Assembly: GCF_020594515.1 (NCBI RefSeq)
Contig: NZ_JAJCTH010000014.1
Span: 1-64,000 of the forward strand
Length of the DNA stretch: 64,000 bases
Reading direction: 5' to 3'
Source of the DNA: Rhodoferax sp. U2-2l
Lineage (GTDB): Bacteria > Pseudomonadota > Gammaproteobacteria > Burkholderiales > Burkholderiaceae_C
Made by a program: the position numbers and the translations under genes. How positions within the stretch are numbered: position 1 is the first letter of the stretch; the number at the start of each line of letters is the position of its first letter. The notes under the pieces are model-generated. The model saw nothing but the letters and a program-made list of their open reading frames with translations. It was not told the origin of the DNA and did not search any database. Positions 44,858 through 53,085 of this stretch are shown here, piece by piece.

Positions 44858-46675
44858 ATGATGCAGAATTGTCGCATGCGTTGCCTTCTGTTTTTTGTGT
44901 GCCTGACTTGGATCAACCCGCTGTGGGCCGCGCACGGATACGCCCTGTGGGGCGACTTGAAGTATCCGGCGGGTTTTGCGCATTTCGACTATGTCAACCC
45001 GGCCGCGCCCAAAGGCGGTGAGCTGCGGCTGGTCAGCAATTTGCGGGTCTCCACCTTTGACAAATACAACCCGTTCACCATCAAAGGCTCCGCCCCAGCC
45101 TACCTGTCTGACCTGATGTTTGACTCGCTGCTGACGGGTGCGCTGGACGAAACCGGCTCCGGCTACGGCCTGTTGGCACAAGACGTGACCGTGGCCCCGG
45201 ATGGGCTGAGCGCCACCTTCACCCTGCGCCGGGCGGCGCGATTTCACAACGGCGACCCGGTGTTGGCGCAAGACGTCAAATTCAGCTTCGACGCGCTGAT
45301 GGGGCCTTACACCTCGCCGGCCTACAAGACGCTGCTCGACGATGTGGCGGGCTTGGATGTGCTGGATGACCACACGGTGCGTTACCGTTTCAAAAAGCCT
45401 AACCGCGAACTGCCGCTGACGGTAGGAGGCTTGCCGGTGTTCAGCCGGGCCTGGGGGGTGGAAAACGGCCAGGCCAAACGTTTTGATGCGATCGTGACCG
45501 ACACACCCATTGGCAGCGGCCCCTACAAAATTGGCCCGGTGCGTTTTGGCAAGGACATCACCTACGTGCGCGACCTCGGCTACTGGGCCAAAGACCTGCC
45601 GGTGCGCCGCGGCACGGCCAATTTCGACCGCATCACCGTCAAAATTTACAAAGACGGCACGGCCCGGCTGGAGGCGCTGAAGGCGGGTGAGTTTGACCTG
45701 ATGCGCTTTTTCTCGGCCGGTGATTGGGCGCGGCGTGTCAACGGCAAGCGTTTTGACACCGGTGAGTTGGTTAAAAAGGAATTCCAGCACCGCCTGCCCA
45801 CCGGTTTTCAGAGTTATGTGCTCAATACCCGTCGCGAGGTTTTCAAGGACGTGCGGGTGCGCCAGGCGCTGGGGCTGGCGATGGATTTTGAATGGATGAG
45901 CCGCCAGCTTTTTTACAACGCCTACCAGCGCGTCAACGGCCTGTTTGGCAACACCGACTGCGCGGCCAGCGGCTTGCCGGGTGCGGAAGAACTGGCGTTG
46001 CTGGAACCTTGGCGTGATCAATTGCCGCAGGCTGTGTTTGGCCCCATGACCGTGCCGCCGCGCACCGACCCGCCGTCGTCGCTGCGTGCCAACCTGCGTC
46101 AGGCGCAGGCGCTGCTCAAGGCGGCGGGCTGGGAAGTGCAGGGCGGTGTGCTGCGCAACGCCCTGGGTCAGGCTTTGGAGATCGAGTTTCTGGACAGCAA
46201 CGAAGGCAGCGCGCGGGTGGTCACCCCTTGGGCACGCAATCTGGAAAAACTTGGCATCACGCTCAAATTCCGGCCAGTGGACTTTGCGCTCTACCAGCAA
46301 CGGCTGCAAAAATTTGAGTTCGACATGACCTCGCTGGCATATGGCGGCACGCACAACCCCGGGCAGGAATACGCCGACCTGTTTGGCTCCAAGGCGGCCG
46401 ATCAGGAAGACTCCGGCAACATGTCAGGCATGAAGAACCCAGCCGTGGACGCCTTGATCCGCCAGATGACCGCCGCAAAAACCAAGGCGCAGTTGTTGCC
46501 TGCTTGCCGTGCGCTGGAGCGGGTGATTGCCCACAGCCATGTGCTGATCCCCCAGTGGTCAGCCCCGACGCACCGGATGGTGTTCAACAACTGGCGGCTG
46601 GACCAACCCGCCGCCATGCCGCCGTACGCCCAGGGCGAGGGTTGGGCGATTGACACCTGGTGGGCTAAAAGATGA
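44858..46675 (+). CDS. yejA: Peptide-binding protein YejA
   Basis: A 605-residue periplasmic solute-binding protein (SBP_bac_5 family) that captures oligopeptides, including microcin C-type peptides in other bacteria. A short signal peptide ends around PLWA-AHGY, residues 20-25. The mature start (GYALWGDLKYPAGFAHFDYV) and GGTHNPGQEYADLFGS are typical of YejA. It heads the yejA-B-E-F set. Start choice is open between ATG 44858 and ATG 44876. Confidence 0.93.
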   Translation: MMQNCRMRCLLFFVCLTWINPLWAAHGYALWGDLKYPAGFAHFDYVNPAAPKGGELRLVSNLRVSTFDKYNPFTIKGSAPAYLSDLMFDSLLTGALDETGSGYGLLAQDVTVAPDGLSATFTLRRAARFHNGDPVLAQDVKFSFDALMGPYTSPAYKTLLDDVAGLDVLDDHTVRYRFKKPNRELPLTVGGLPVFSRAWGVENGQAKRFDAIVTDTPIGSGPYKIGPVRFGKDITYVRDLGYWAKDLPVRRGTANFDRITVKIYKDGTARLEALKAGEFDLMRFFSAGDWARRVNGKRFDTGELVKKEFQHRLPTGFQSYVLNTRREVFKDVRVRQALGLAMDFEWMSRQLFYNAYQRVNGLFGNTDCAASGLPGAEELALLEPWRDQLPQAVFGPMTVPPRTDPPSSLRANLRQAQALLKAAGWEVQGGVLRNALGQALEIEFLDSNEGSARVVTPWARNLEKLGITLKFRPVDFALYQQRLQKFEFDMTSLAYGGTHNPGQEYADLFGSKAADQEDSGNMSGMKNPAVDALIRQMTAAKTKAQLLPACRALERVIAHSHVLIPQWSAPTHRMVFNNWRLDQPAAMPPYAQGEGWAIDTWWAKR

Positions 46676-46918
46676 ACACCCCCCGGCTTGCCCACTGCCC
46701 CGGCATCGGCTCTTGCCGATGCCGCTCGTGGCCGCTTGACATGCCAGCCGCCAAAGGCGGGGCCCTTCGGTCAGTCCAAGTCTGCGCAGGCAGACTTGGA
46801 GCCGCTGACCTCAGCCCCTTGCAGGGGGCAACACCTGTGGCCCGGCGAAGCCGGTTCCACGGTGTTTCTGGCTTTTGCGCTACAGCTGTCCCGCACCAAC
46901 TGATAGCACGGTATTGAT
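46676..46918. repeat. Hairpin-rich intergenic sequence between yejA and yejB
   Basis: This 240-base gap inside an operon holds several inverted repeats: GGCATCGGCTCTTGCCGATGCC near 46703-46724 (two facing copies around a short loop), TCCAAGTCTGC facing GCAGACTTGGA near 46778-46801, and CCCCTTGCAGGGGG near 46816-46829. No protein frame is convincing. It looks like a member of a family of palindromic intergenic repeats of Comamonadaceae-type genomes; the family link is from memory. It could process or partly end the transcript after yejA. Confidence 0.55.
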
Positions 46919-47953
46919 ATGTGGATTTACATCCTCAAACGCCTGTTGCTGATGATCCCCACGCTGTTCGGGGTGTTGCTGATCACGTTCGTGGTGATCC
47001 AGTTTGTGCCCGGTGGCCCGGTGGAGCAATATCTGGCCGAAGCCAAGGCGGGCGCTGGCAAGGGCGCAGCCGCCGAGGGCGGTGGCCTGAGTTACCGCGG
47101 TGCACAAGGGGTGGACCCGCAGCGCATCGAGCAGATCAAGGCCTTGTATGGCTTTGACAAACCGGCGCACGAGCGGTTTTTCCAGATGCTTGGCCAATTC
47201 GCCCGGTTCGACCTGGGCAAGAGTTTTTTCCAGAACAAAAGTGTGGCCGACCTGATCTGGGAGAAGTTGCCGGTGTCGATCAGCCTGGGGCTGTGGACGT
47301 TTTTCATCAGTTACCTGGTTGCAGTGCCGCTGGGCGTGGCCAAGGCGGTGCGCGCCGGCTCCCGGTTTGATCTGGTGACCACGCTGGTGGTACTGGTGGG
47401 GTATGCCATTCCGGGTTTTGTGTTGGGGGTGGCGCTGCTGGTCATTTTTGGCGGCCAGTTGCAGTGGTTTCCGCTGCGTGGCCTGACATCGGGCAACTGG
47501 GACGAACTGAGCTGGGGCGCCCGCGTGATCGATTACCTGTGGCACATTGCGCTGCCGGTCACCGCCATGGTGCTGGGCAGTTTTGCCGTGACCACCATGC
47601 TGACCAAAAACGCTTTTCTGGAAGAAATCCGCAAACAATATGTGATCACCGCGCGCGCCAAGGGCCTGAGCGAGCGCCAGGTGTTGTGGAAACACGTCTT
47701 TCGCAACGCGCTGATTCCCATCGTCACCGGCTTTCCGGCGGCGTTTATCGGCGCGTTTTTCACCGGTTCGCTGCTGATCGAGACGCTCTTTTCACTCGAC
47801 GGCCTGGGCCTGCTGAGTTACGAGAGTGTCATCCGCCGTGATTACCCGGTGGTGCTGGGCACGTTGTATTTCTTCACGTTGATTGGTCTGGTGACCAAAC
47901 TTATTTCCGACCTGTCTTATGTTTGGGTGGACCCGCGTGTCAAGTTTGACTAA
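46919..47953 (+). CDS. yejB: Peptide ABC transporter permease YejB
   Basis: A 344-residue inner-membrane permease of the DppB/OppB class. The first membrane segment is at residues 9-29 (LLMIPTLFGVLLITFVVIQF). The conserved cytoplasmic loop with the ATPase-contact pattern is in VITARAKGLSERQVLWKHV, followed by FRNALIPIVTGFPA. It pairs with YejE. Confidence 0.94.
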   Translation: MWIYILKRLLLMIPTLFGVLLITFVVIQFVPGGPVEQYLAEAKAGAGKGAAAEGGGLSYRGAQGVDPQRIEQIKALYGFDKPAHERFFQMLGQFARFDLGKSFFQNKSVADLIWEKLPVSISLGLWTFFISYLVAVPLGVAKAVRAGSRFDLVTTLVVLVGYAIPGFVLGVALLVIFGGQLQWFPLRGLTSGNWDELSWGARVIDYLWHIALPVTAMVLGSFAVTTMLTKNAFLEEIRKQYVITARAKGLSERQVLWKHVFRNALIPIVTGFPAAFIGAFFTGSLLIETLFSLDGLGLLSYESVIRRDYPVVLGTLYFFTLIGLVTKLISDLSYVWVDPRVKFD

Positions 47954-48004
47954 GCCGCCTGTGGCGGACTCACTTTGTGTCGCCGTGCGAAAGGGCGGAC
48001 TTTC

Positions 48005-49039
48005 GTGACTTTCTCTTCCCAAACACCGTCTGCGCGCGCCTGGCAACGCTTCAGGCGCAATCGGCTGGGCTTCTGGAGTCTGGTTGTTTTTTGTACGCTG
48101 GTGGTGCTGAGCCTGTTGGCCGAGGTGATCAGCAACGACCGCCCGCTGCTGGTGTCTTATGAGGGTGAACTGTATGTGCCCATCGTGCGGGATTATTCTG
48201 AGAAAACCTTCGGTGGCGATTTTGATACCCACACCGATTACCTGGACCCGTTCATCCGTAAGCAGCTCAGCAGCAACGGCAACTGGGCGCTGTTTGCCCC
48301 CAACCCCTACGGCCCCAAAACGCTGAATTATTTTGCCAAGGCGCCCAACCCGTCGGGGCCATCGGCTGACAACTGGCTGGGCACCGACGACCGAGGCCGG
48401 GATTTGCTGGCGCAACTGATCTACGGCTTTCGCGTGAGTGTGTTGTTTGCGCTGGCGCTGACCTTGGTGGGCACGGTGCTGGGCATCGTCACCGGGGCGA
48501 TCCAGGGCTTTTTTGGTGGCAAAACCGATCTGGCGTTTCAGCGGTTCATCGAGATCTGGGGCTCCATGCCCGAGTTGTACCTGTTGATCATCTTCAGCGC
48601 GGTGTTTGCACCCAGTCTGGCGCTGCTGCTGGTGTTGCTGAGCCTGTTTGGCTGGATGGGCCTGTCGGACTATGTGCGTGCCGAGTTTCTGCGCAACCGC
48701 CAGCTCGATTACGTGCGAGCCGCGCGTTCGCTGGGGGTGAGCAACTGGCACATCATCACCCGGCACCTGCTGCCCAACAGCCTGACGCCGGTGGTGACGT
48801 TTCTGCCGTTTCGCATGAGTGGCGCCATTCTGGCGCTGACCTCGCTCGATTTTCTGGGCTTGGGCGTGCCACCCGGTACCCCGTCACTGGGGGAATTGTT
48901 GTCACAGGGCAAAAACAACATCGACGCATGGTGGATTTCGCTGTTCACCTTTGCCGTGCTGGTGATCACGCTGCTGCTGCTGACCTTCATGGGGGACGCG
49001 TTGCGTGATGCGCTGGACCCGCGCAAGGCCGACAAATGA
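48005..49039 (+). CDS. yejE: Peptide ABC transporter permease YejE
   Basis: A 344-residue permease of the DppC/OppC class. An N-terminal segment (FRRNRLGFWSLVVFCTLVVL) and a periplasmic loop precede the transmembrane core, which begins near ADNWLGTDDRGRDLLAQLIY. The ATPase-contact loop is YVRAARSLGVSNWHIITRHL. The start was set at GTG with AAGGG about ten bases upstream; the open frame extends 30 bases farther but without a good site. It overlaps yejF by four bases. Confidence 0.93.
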   Translation: MTFSSQTPSARAWQRFRRNRLGFWSLVVFCTLVVLSLLAEVISNDRPLLVSYEGELYVPIVRDYSEKTFGGDFDTHTDYLDPFIRKQLSSNGNWALFAPNPYGPKTLNYFAKAPNPSGPSADNWLGTDDRGRDLLAQLIYGFRVSVLFALALTLVGTVLGIVTGAIQGFFGGKTDLAFQRFIEIWGSMPELYLLIIFSAVFAPSLALLLVLLSLFGWMGLSDYVRAEFLRNRQLDYVRAARSLGVSNWHIITRHLLPNSLTPVVTFLPFRMSGAILALTSLDFLGLGVPPGTPSLGELLSQGKNNIDAWWISLFTFAVLVITLLLLTFMGDALRDALDPRKADK

Positions 49040-50718
49040 GCCGACCTGTTGCCGTGTTGTCCAACGCTGGCGGCATGTCGTCCAGTGCGGGTTCGGGTGC
49101 CCATGATTTAAAGCCGATGCCGCTCCTGGATGTGCAGAACCTGTCGGTATCTTTTTGCAGCCGCACGGTGGTGCATGGGGTGAGCTTCAGCATCGCGCGC
49201 GGCGAAAAACTGGCGCTGGTGGGGGAGTCAGGCTCTGGCAAAACCGTCTCGGCGCTGAGCCTGCTGCGTCTGGCTGAGCAGGCCACTGTCTCTGGCCAGG
49301 CCTGGTTTGACGGGCAAGACTTGCTCGCCTTGCCAGAGCGGGCATTGCGTGCGATTCGTGGCCAGGACATCGCCATGATTTTTCAGGAACCCATGACAGC
49401 GCTCAATCCGCTGATGCGTGTGGGCGACCAGATTGCCGAAGTGATCACGCTCAAGCAAGGCCTGGCCGCGCCAAAGGCGGGGCTGGCAGCCGTTGACTTG
49501 TTGGCGGAAGTGGGCATCGACGACCCCGCACGCCGTTACCGGGCCTACCCACACCAGCTCAGTGGCGGGCAGCGTCAGCGCGCCATGATTGCCATGGCGC
49601 TGGCCTGCCACCCCAAGCTGCTGCTGGCCGATGAGCCGACGACCGCACTCGATGTGAGCCTGCGCGGCCAGATTCTGGACCTGCTGGACCGGCTGCAGCG
49701 CGAGCGTGGCATGTCGGTGCTGATGATCACCCACGACCTGAACCTGGTGCGCCGTTTTGCCGACCGTGTGGTGGTGATGGAGCAGGGGCGCGTGGTGGAG
49801 CAGGGCGCCACCCGCACGCTGTTTGCCAACCCGCAACATCCCTATACGCAGCGGCTGATGGCCAGTCAGCCCGAGCGCGACCCGCTGGCCGACACGGCGC
49901 CAACCCCTTTGGGGCAAGCACCGGTTTTAACGGCAACCGGTCTGCGGGTGAGTTACCCAACGCCCTTGCCGGGCCTGCGTGGCTGGTTCAAGCGCGGTGA
50001 ATTTGTCGCGGTGCATGGTGCCGACTTTGCGCTGGCACCAGGCCAAACGCTGGGCGTGATGGGTGAGTCGGGCTCCGGCAAATCCACGCTGGCGCTGGCA
50101 GTGCTGGGTTTGCTGCCGTTTCAGGGCAAGCTGACGTTTGCGGGCGACAGCTGGGGCCATGACAGCGCCAGCAACAAGGCGCTGCGCCGACAGGTGCAGG
50201 TGGTGTTTCAGGACCCGTTTTCGTCCCTGTCACCGCGCATGACGGTGGAAGAAATCGTCGGCGAGGGACTGGGCGTGTTTGAGCCCACGCTACCCGCCAG
50301 CCAACGGCGCGAACGTGTGGTGCAAGCGCTACAGGATGTCGGGCTGGACGCAGACACCACGGGTTCGGTCACGGCTTTGCTGGGGCGTTACCCGCATGAG
50401 TTCTCGGGCGGGCAGCGTCAGCGCCTGGCGATTGCCCGCGCGCTCATCATCGGGCCCCGGATCTTGGTGCTGGATGAACCCACCAGCGCGCTGGACGTCA
50501 CCGTGCAAAAACAGGTGCTGCAACTGCTGCAACGCCTGCAGCGCGGACACGGCTTGAGCTATTTGCTGATCACCCATGATGTCGCGGTGATTCGCGCCAT
50601 GGCCCACACGGTGTTGGTGATGCGGGCTGGCGAGGTGGTGGAGACGGGCCTGGTGCATGCCGTGCTTACCAACCCAAAACATGCTTACACCCGGATTTTG
50701 GTCAGTGCCGCTGGTTAA
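49036..50718 (+). CDS. yejF: Duplicated ABC ATPase YejF
   Basis: A 560-residue ATPase with two complete nucleotide-binding domains in one chain. The first has GESGSGKTVSAL, LSGGQRQRAMIAMAL and LLADEPTTALDVS. The second has GESGSGKSTLALA, FSGGQRQRLAIARAL and LVLDEPTSALDVT. Both halves have the oligopeptide-transporter type C-terminal patterns (HPYTQRLMAS, HAYTRILVSA). It energises YejB/YejE import. The ATG overlaps the yejE stop. Confidence 0.95.
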   Translation: MSRPVAVLSNAGGMSSSAGSGAHDLKPMPLLDVQNLSVSFCSRTVVHGVSFSIARGEKLALVGESGSGKTVSALSLLRLAEQATVSGQAWFDGQDLLALPERALRAIRGQDIAMIFQEPMTALNPLMRVGDQIAEVITLKQGLAAPKAGLAAVDLLAEVGIDDPARRYRAYPHQLSGGQRQRAMIAMALACHPKLLLADEPTTALDVSLRGQILDLLDRLQRERGMSVLMITHDLNLVRRFADRVVVMEQGRVVEQGATRTLFANPQHPYTQRLMASQPERDPLADTAPTPLGQAPVLTATGLRVSYPTPLPGLRGWFKRGEFVAVHGADFALAPGQTLGVMGESGSGKSTLALAVLGLLPFQGKLTFAGDSWGHDSASNKALRRQVQVVFQDPFSSLSPRMTVEEIVGEGLGVFEPTLPASQRRERVVQALQDVGLDADTTGSVTALLGRYPHEFSGGQRQRLAIARALIIGPRILVLDEPTSALDVTVQKQVLQLLQRLQRGHGLSYLLITHDVAVIRAMAHTVLVMRAGEVVETGLVHAVLTNPKHAYTRILVSAAG

Positions 50719-50755
50719 AGCGTTCAAAATCAAAGCGTTCTGATTGATTTTCAGG

Positions 50756-50761
50756 TACAAT
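50756..50761 (+). promoter_or_regulatory. Candidate -10 element of the rimP-nusA-infB operon
   Basis: TACAAT lies about 95 bases before rimP, just downstream of the yejF stop. No good -35 is found at 16-18 bases. The same hexamer also precedes ratA and guaB in this window, which slightly raises its credibility. Confidence 0.4.
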
Positions 50762-50777
50762 CCGTCGCTTCACGACC

Positions 50778-50809
50778 AAACGGGCGAGTCACTTCCGCCC
50801 GTTTTTTTT
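50778..50809 (+). terminator. Intrinsic terminator in the rimP leader
   Basis: AAACGGGCG and its complement CGCCCGTTT enclose a nine-base loop (AGTCACTTC) and run into eight T, the pattern of a Rho-independent terminator. It lies downstream of the candidate promoter at 50756 and 45 bases before rimP. It could end yejF readthrough, or act as an attenuator in the rimP leader. Confidence 0.8.
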
Positions 50810-50853
50810 GGTCGATTGTTTTTGGCTGGTTTTCAGATTGATCTGGGGTTTTG

Positions 50854-51489
50854 GTGGCGCTTAAAGAAATTGTTGAACAAACCGTTATCGGCTTAGGCTA
50901 TGACCTGGTGGAGATTGAGCGCTCCGCCGGTGGTTTGCTGCGCATCACCATTGACTTGCCCTGGACACCGCCCGCTGAAGGCGTGGCGGCGCCAGAACAG
51001 TTTGTCACCGTCGAAGATTGTGAAAAAGTCACACGCCAGTTGCAGTTTGCGCTGGAAGTTGACGCCATTGAATACAAAAGGCTGGAAGTGTCGTCGCCGG
51101 GTATCGACCGGCCACTGCGCCACCAGTTGGACTTTGAGCGTTTTGCCGGTCAGGTGGTGGATATCACCCTGAAGGCGCCGCTCGGCGCCGCTGCTGCCGG
51201 TCAAGTCAGCGCCAATCGCAAGAAGTTTAGAGGGGTGCTGGAGCGTGCCGAGCAGATGGCGGGTGCTGATGCGCCGGCAGTCGGTAGCTGGCAGATTGTC
51301 TGGCGTGATGAGCCGGACGTCAAACCTGGCGCCCGGGTCAGCAAGAAGCGGCCGTTGGCACCGTTGCAGGCCCTGGGGTTCACGCTGGATGAATTGCGCG
51401 ACGCTCGTTTGGCGCCCATCGTCAGTTTTAAAGGCCGGGGCCATGCCGCAGTGGATGGCCCCGACGGCGACACAGTTGAATTGAATTGA
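50854..51489 (+). CDS. rimP: Ribosome maturation factor RimP
   Basis: A 211-residue protein for assembly of the 30S ribosomal subunit. The N-terminal domain has [18 protein letters not shown] and [20 protein letters not shown], the family hallmark; an SH3-like C-terminal domain follows. It is longer than many RimP proteins because of two loops (about residues 36-48 and 130-165), a common feature in this group of bacteria. GTG with GGGG five bases upstream is preferred over TTG three bases earlier. It leads the nusA-infB operon. Confidence 0.93.
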   Translation: MALKEIVEQTVIGLGYDLVEIERSAGGLLRITIDLPWTPPAEGVAAPEQFVTVEDCEKVTRQLQFALEVDAIEYKRLEVSSPGIDRPLRHQLDFERFAGQVVDITLKAPLGAAAAGQVSANRKKFRGVLERAEQMAGADAPAVGSWQIVWRDEPDVKPGARVSKKRPLAPLQALGFTLDELRDARLAPIVSFKGRGHAAVDGPDGDTVELN

Positions 51490-51506
51490 AACAGGAGAGT
51501 CATGGC

Positions 51507-53006
51507 ATGAATCGCGAAATGTTGATGTTGGTAGACGCCATCTCACGTGAGAAAAACGTGGAGCGTGATGTGGTGTTCGGCGCCGTGGAAGCCGCGCTGG
51601 CGCAGGCCACAAAAAAACTGTACGCGGGTGATGTCGATATCCGTGTCTCGCTGAACCGCGACACCGGTGTGTACGAAACTTTCCGTCGCTGGCATGTGGT
51701 TCCCAACGAAGCCGGGCTGCAACTGCCAGATCAGGAAATTTTGCTGTTTGAAGCCAGCGAACAAATTCCTGACATTGAAGTGGATGAGTACATCGAGGAA
51801 ACCATCGAGTCCGTGCCGATCGGCCGCATTGGCGCGATGGCGGCCAAGCAGGTGATCCTGCAAAAAATCCGTGATGCCGAGCGCGAAATGCTGCTCAACG
51901 ATTTCATGTCGCGCGGCGACAAGATTTTTGTCGGTACCGTCAAACGCATGGACAAAGGTGACCTGATTGTGGAATCGGGTCGTGTGGAAGGCCGTTTGCG
52001 ACGGGGTGAGATGATCCCCAAGGAAAATTTCCGCACCGGTGACCGGGTGCGCGCGATGATCATGGAAGTGGACCTGAACCTGCGCGGCGCCCCGATCGTG
52101 TTGTCGCGCTCGGCCCCCGAATTCATGGTTGAGTTATTCCGCAACGAAGTCCCTGAGATCGAACAAGGCCTGCTGGAGATCAAATCCTGCGCCCGTGACG
52201 CTGGGTCGCGCGCCAAGATTGCCGTGTTGTCACATGACAAACGCGTCGACCCGATCGGCACCTGCGTGGGCGTTCGCGGCACGCGTGTTAATGGCGTGAC
52301 CAACGAACTCGCCGGCGAGCGTGTGGACATTGTGCTGTGGAGCGAAGACCCGGCGCAATTCGTGATTGGCGCGCTGGCACCGGCCAACGTGACCAGCATC
52401 GTGGTGGACGAAGAGCGTCACGCCATGGATGTGGTGGTGGACGAAGAAAACCTGGCAATTGCCATTGGCCGGGGTGGTCAGAACGTGCGCCTGGCGTCCG
52501 AGCTGACCGGTTGGAAGATCAACATCCTGGATGCGGCCGAGTCGGCCCAAAAACAGGCGAGCGAAGTGGATGCCAGCCGGGCTCTGTTCATGGAAAAGCT
52601 CGACGTTGATGAAGAAATTGCCGACCTGCTGATTGCCGAAGGCTTCATCAGCCTGGAGCAGGTGGCGTACGTGCCGCTGGAAGAAATGCTGGAGATCGAG
52701 AGCTTCGACGAAGACACGGTCAACGAGTTGCGTACCCGTGCCAAAGATGCCCTCTTGACGATGGAAATCGCCAACGAAGAAAATGTCGCCAACGTGGCGA
52801 CCGAGTTGCGCGATCTGGAAGGCCTCACGGATGATCTCATCAGCAAATTGGCAGAGCATGGCATTCATACCCTGGACGATTTGGCAGATCTGGCGGGAGA
52901 TGAACTCACCGACATCACGGGGCAGTCTGAAGAAGATGCCACGGCGATGATCATGAAAGCGCGTGCACACTGGTTTTCCGGTGATGCGGCGTCTCAAACG
53001 TCTTGA
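51507..53006 (+). CDS. nusA: Transcription termination/antitermination factor NusA
   Basis: A 499-residue RNA polymerase-binding protein. Order: N-terminal polymerase-binding domain ([20 protein letters not shown]), S1 domain ([20 protein letters not shown]), two KH domains ([18 protein letters not shown] and [16 protein letters not shown]), and two C-terminal acidic helix-hairpin repeats (from about 365 and 435). The start is the ATG with AGGAG ten bases upstream. It follows rimP by 17 bases. Confidence 0.96.
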   Translation: MNREMLMLVDAISREKNVERDVVFGAVEAALAQATKKLYAGDVDIRVSLNRDTGVYETFRRWHVVPNEAGLQLPDQEILLFEASEQIPDIEVDEYIEETIESVPIGRIGAMAAKQVILQKIRDAEREMLLNDFMSRGDKIFVGTVKRMDKGDLIVESGRVEGRLRRGEMIPKENFRTGDRVRAMIMEVDLNLRGAPIVLSRSAPEFMVELFRNEVPEIEQGLLEIKSCARDAGSRAKIAVLSHDKRVDPIGTCVGVRGTRVNGVTNELAGERVDIVLWSEDPAQFVIGALAPANVTSIVVDEERHAMDVVVDEENLAIAIGRGGQNVRLASELTGWKINILDAAESAQKQASEVDASRALFMEKLDVDEEIADLLIAEGFISLEQVAYVPLEEMLEIESFDEDTVNELRTRAKDALLTMEIANEENVANVATELRDLEGLTDDLISKLAEHGIHTLDDLADLAGDELTDITGQSEEDATAMIMKARAHWFSGDAASQTS

Positions 53007-53085
53007 ATTATGAAAACAAAATTTCAGTAACGGCCGATGACCGCCCGCAGGGCTGAGTCTGCCGAAACCAAAGGTTACCCCACAC

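Noticed and set aside
44777-46354. Long minus-strand open frame upstream of and joined to fabI
   Set aside because: It is antisense to yejA, lacks family features, and the FabI start is fixed by homology and a ribosome site.
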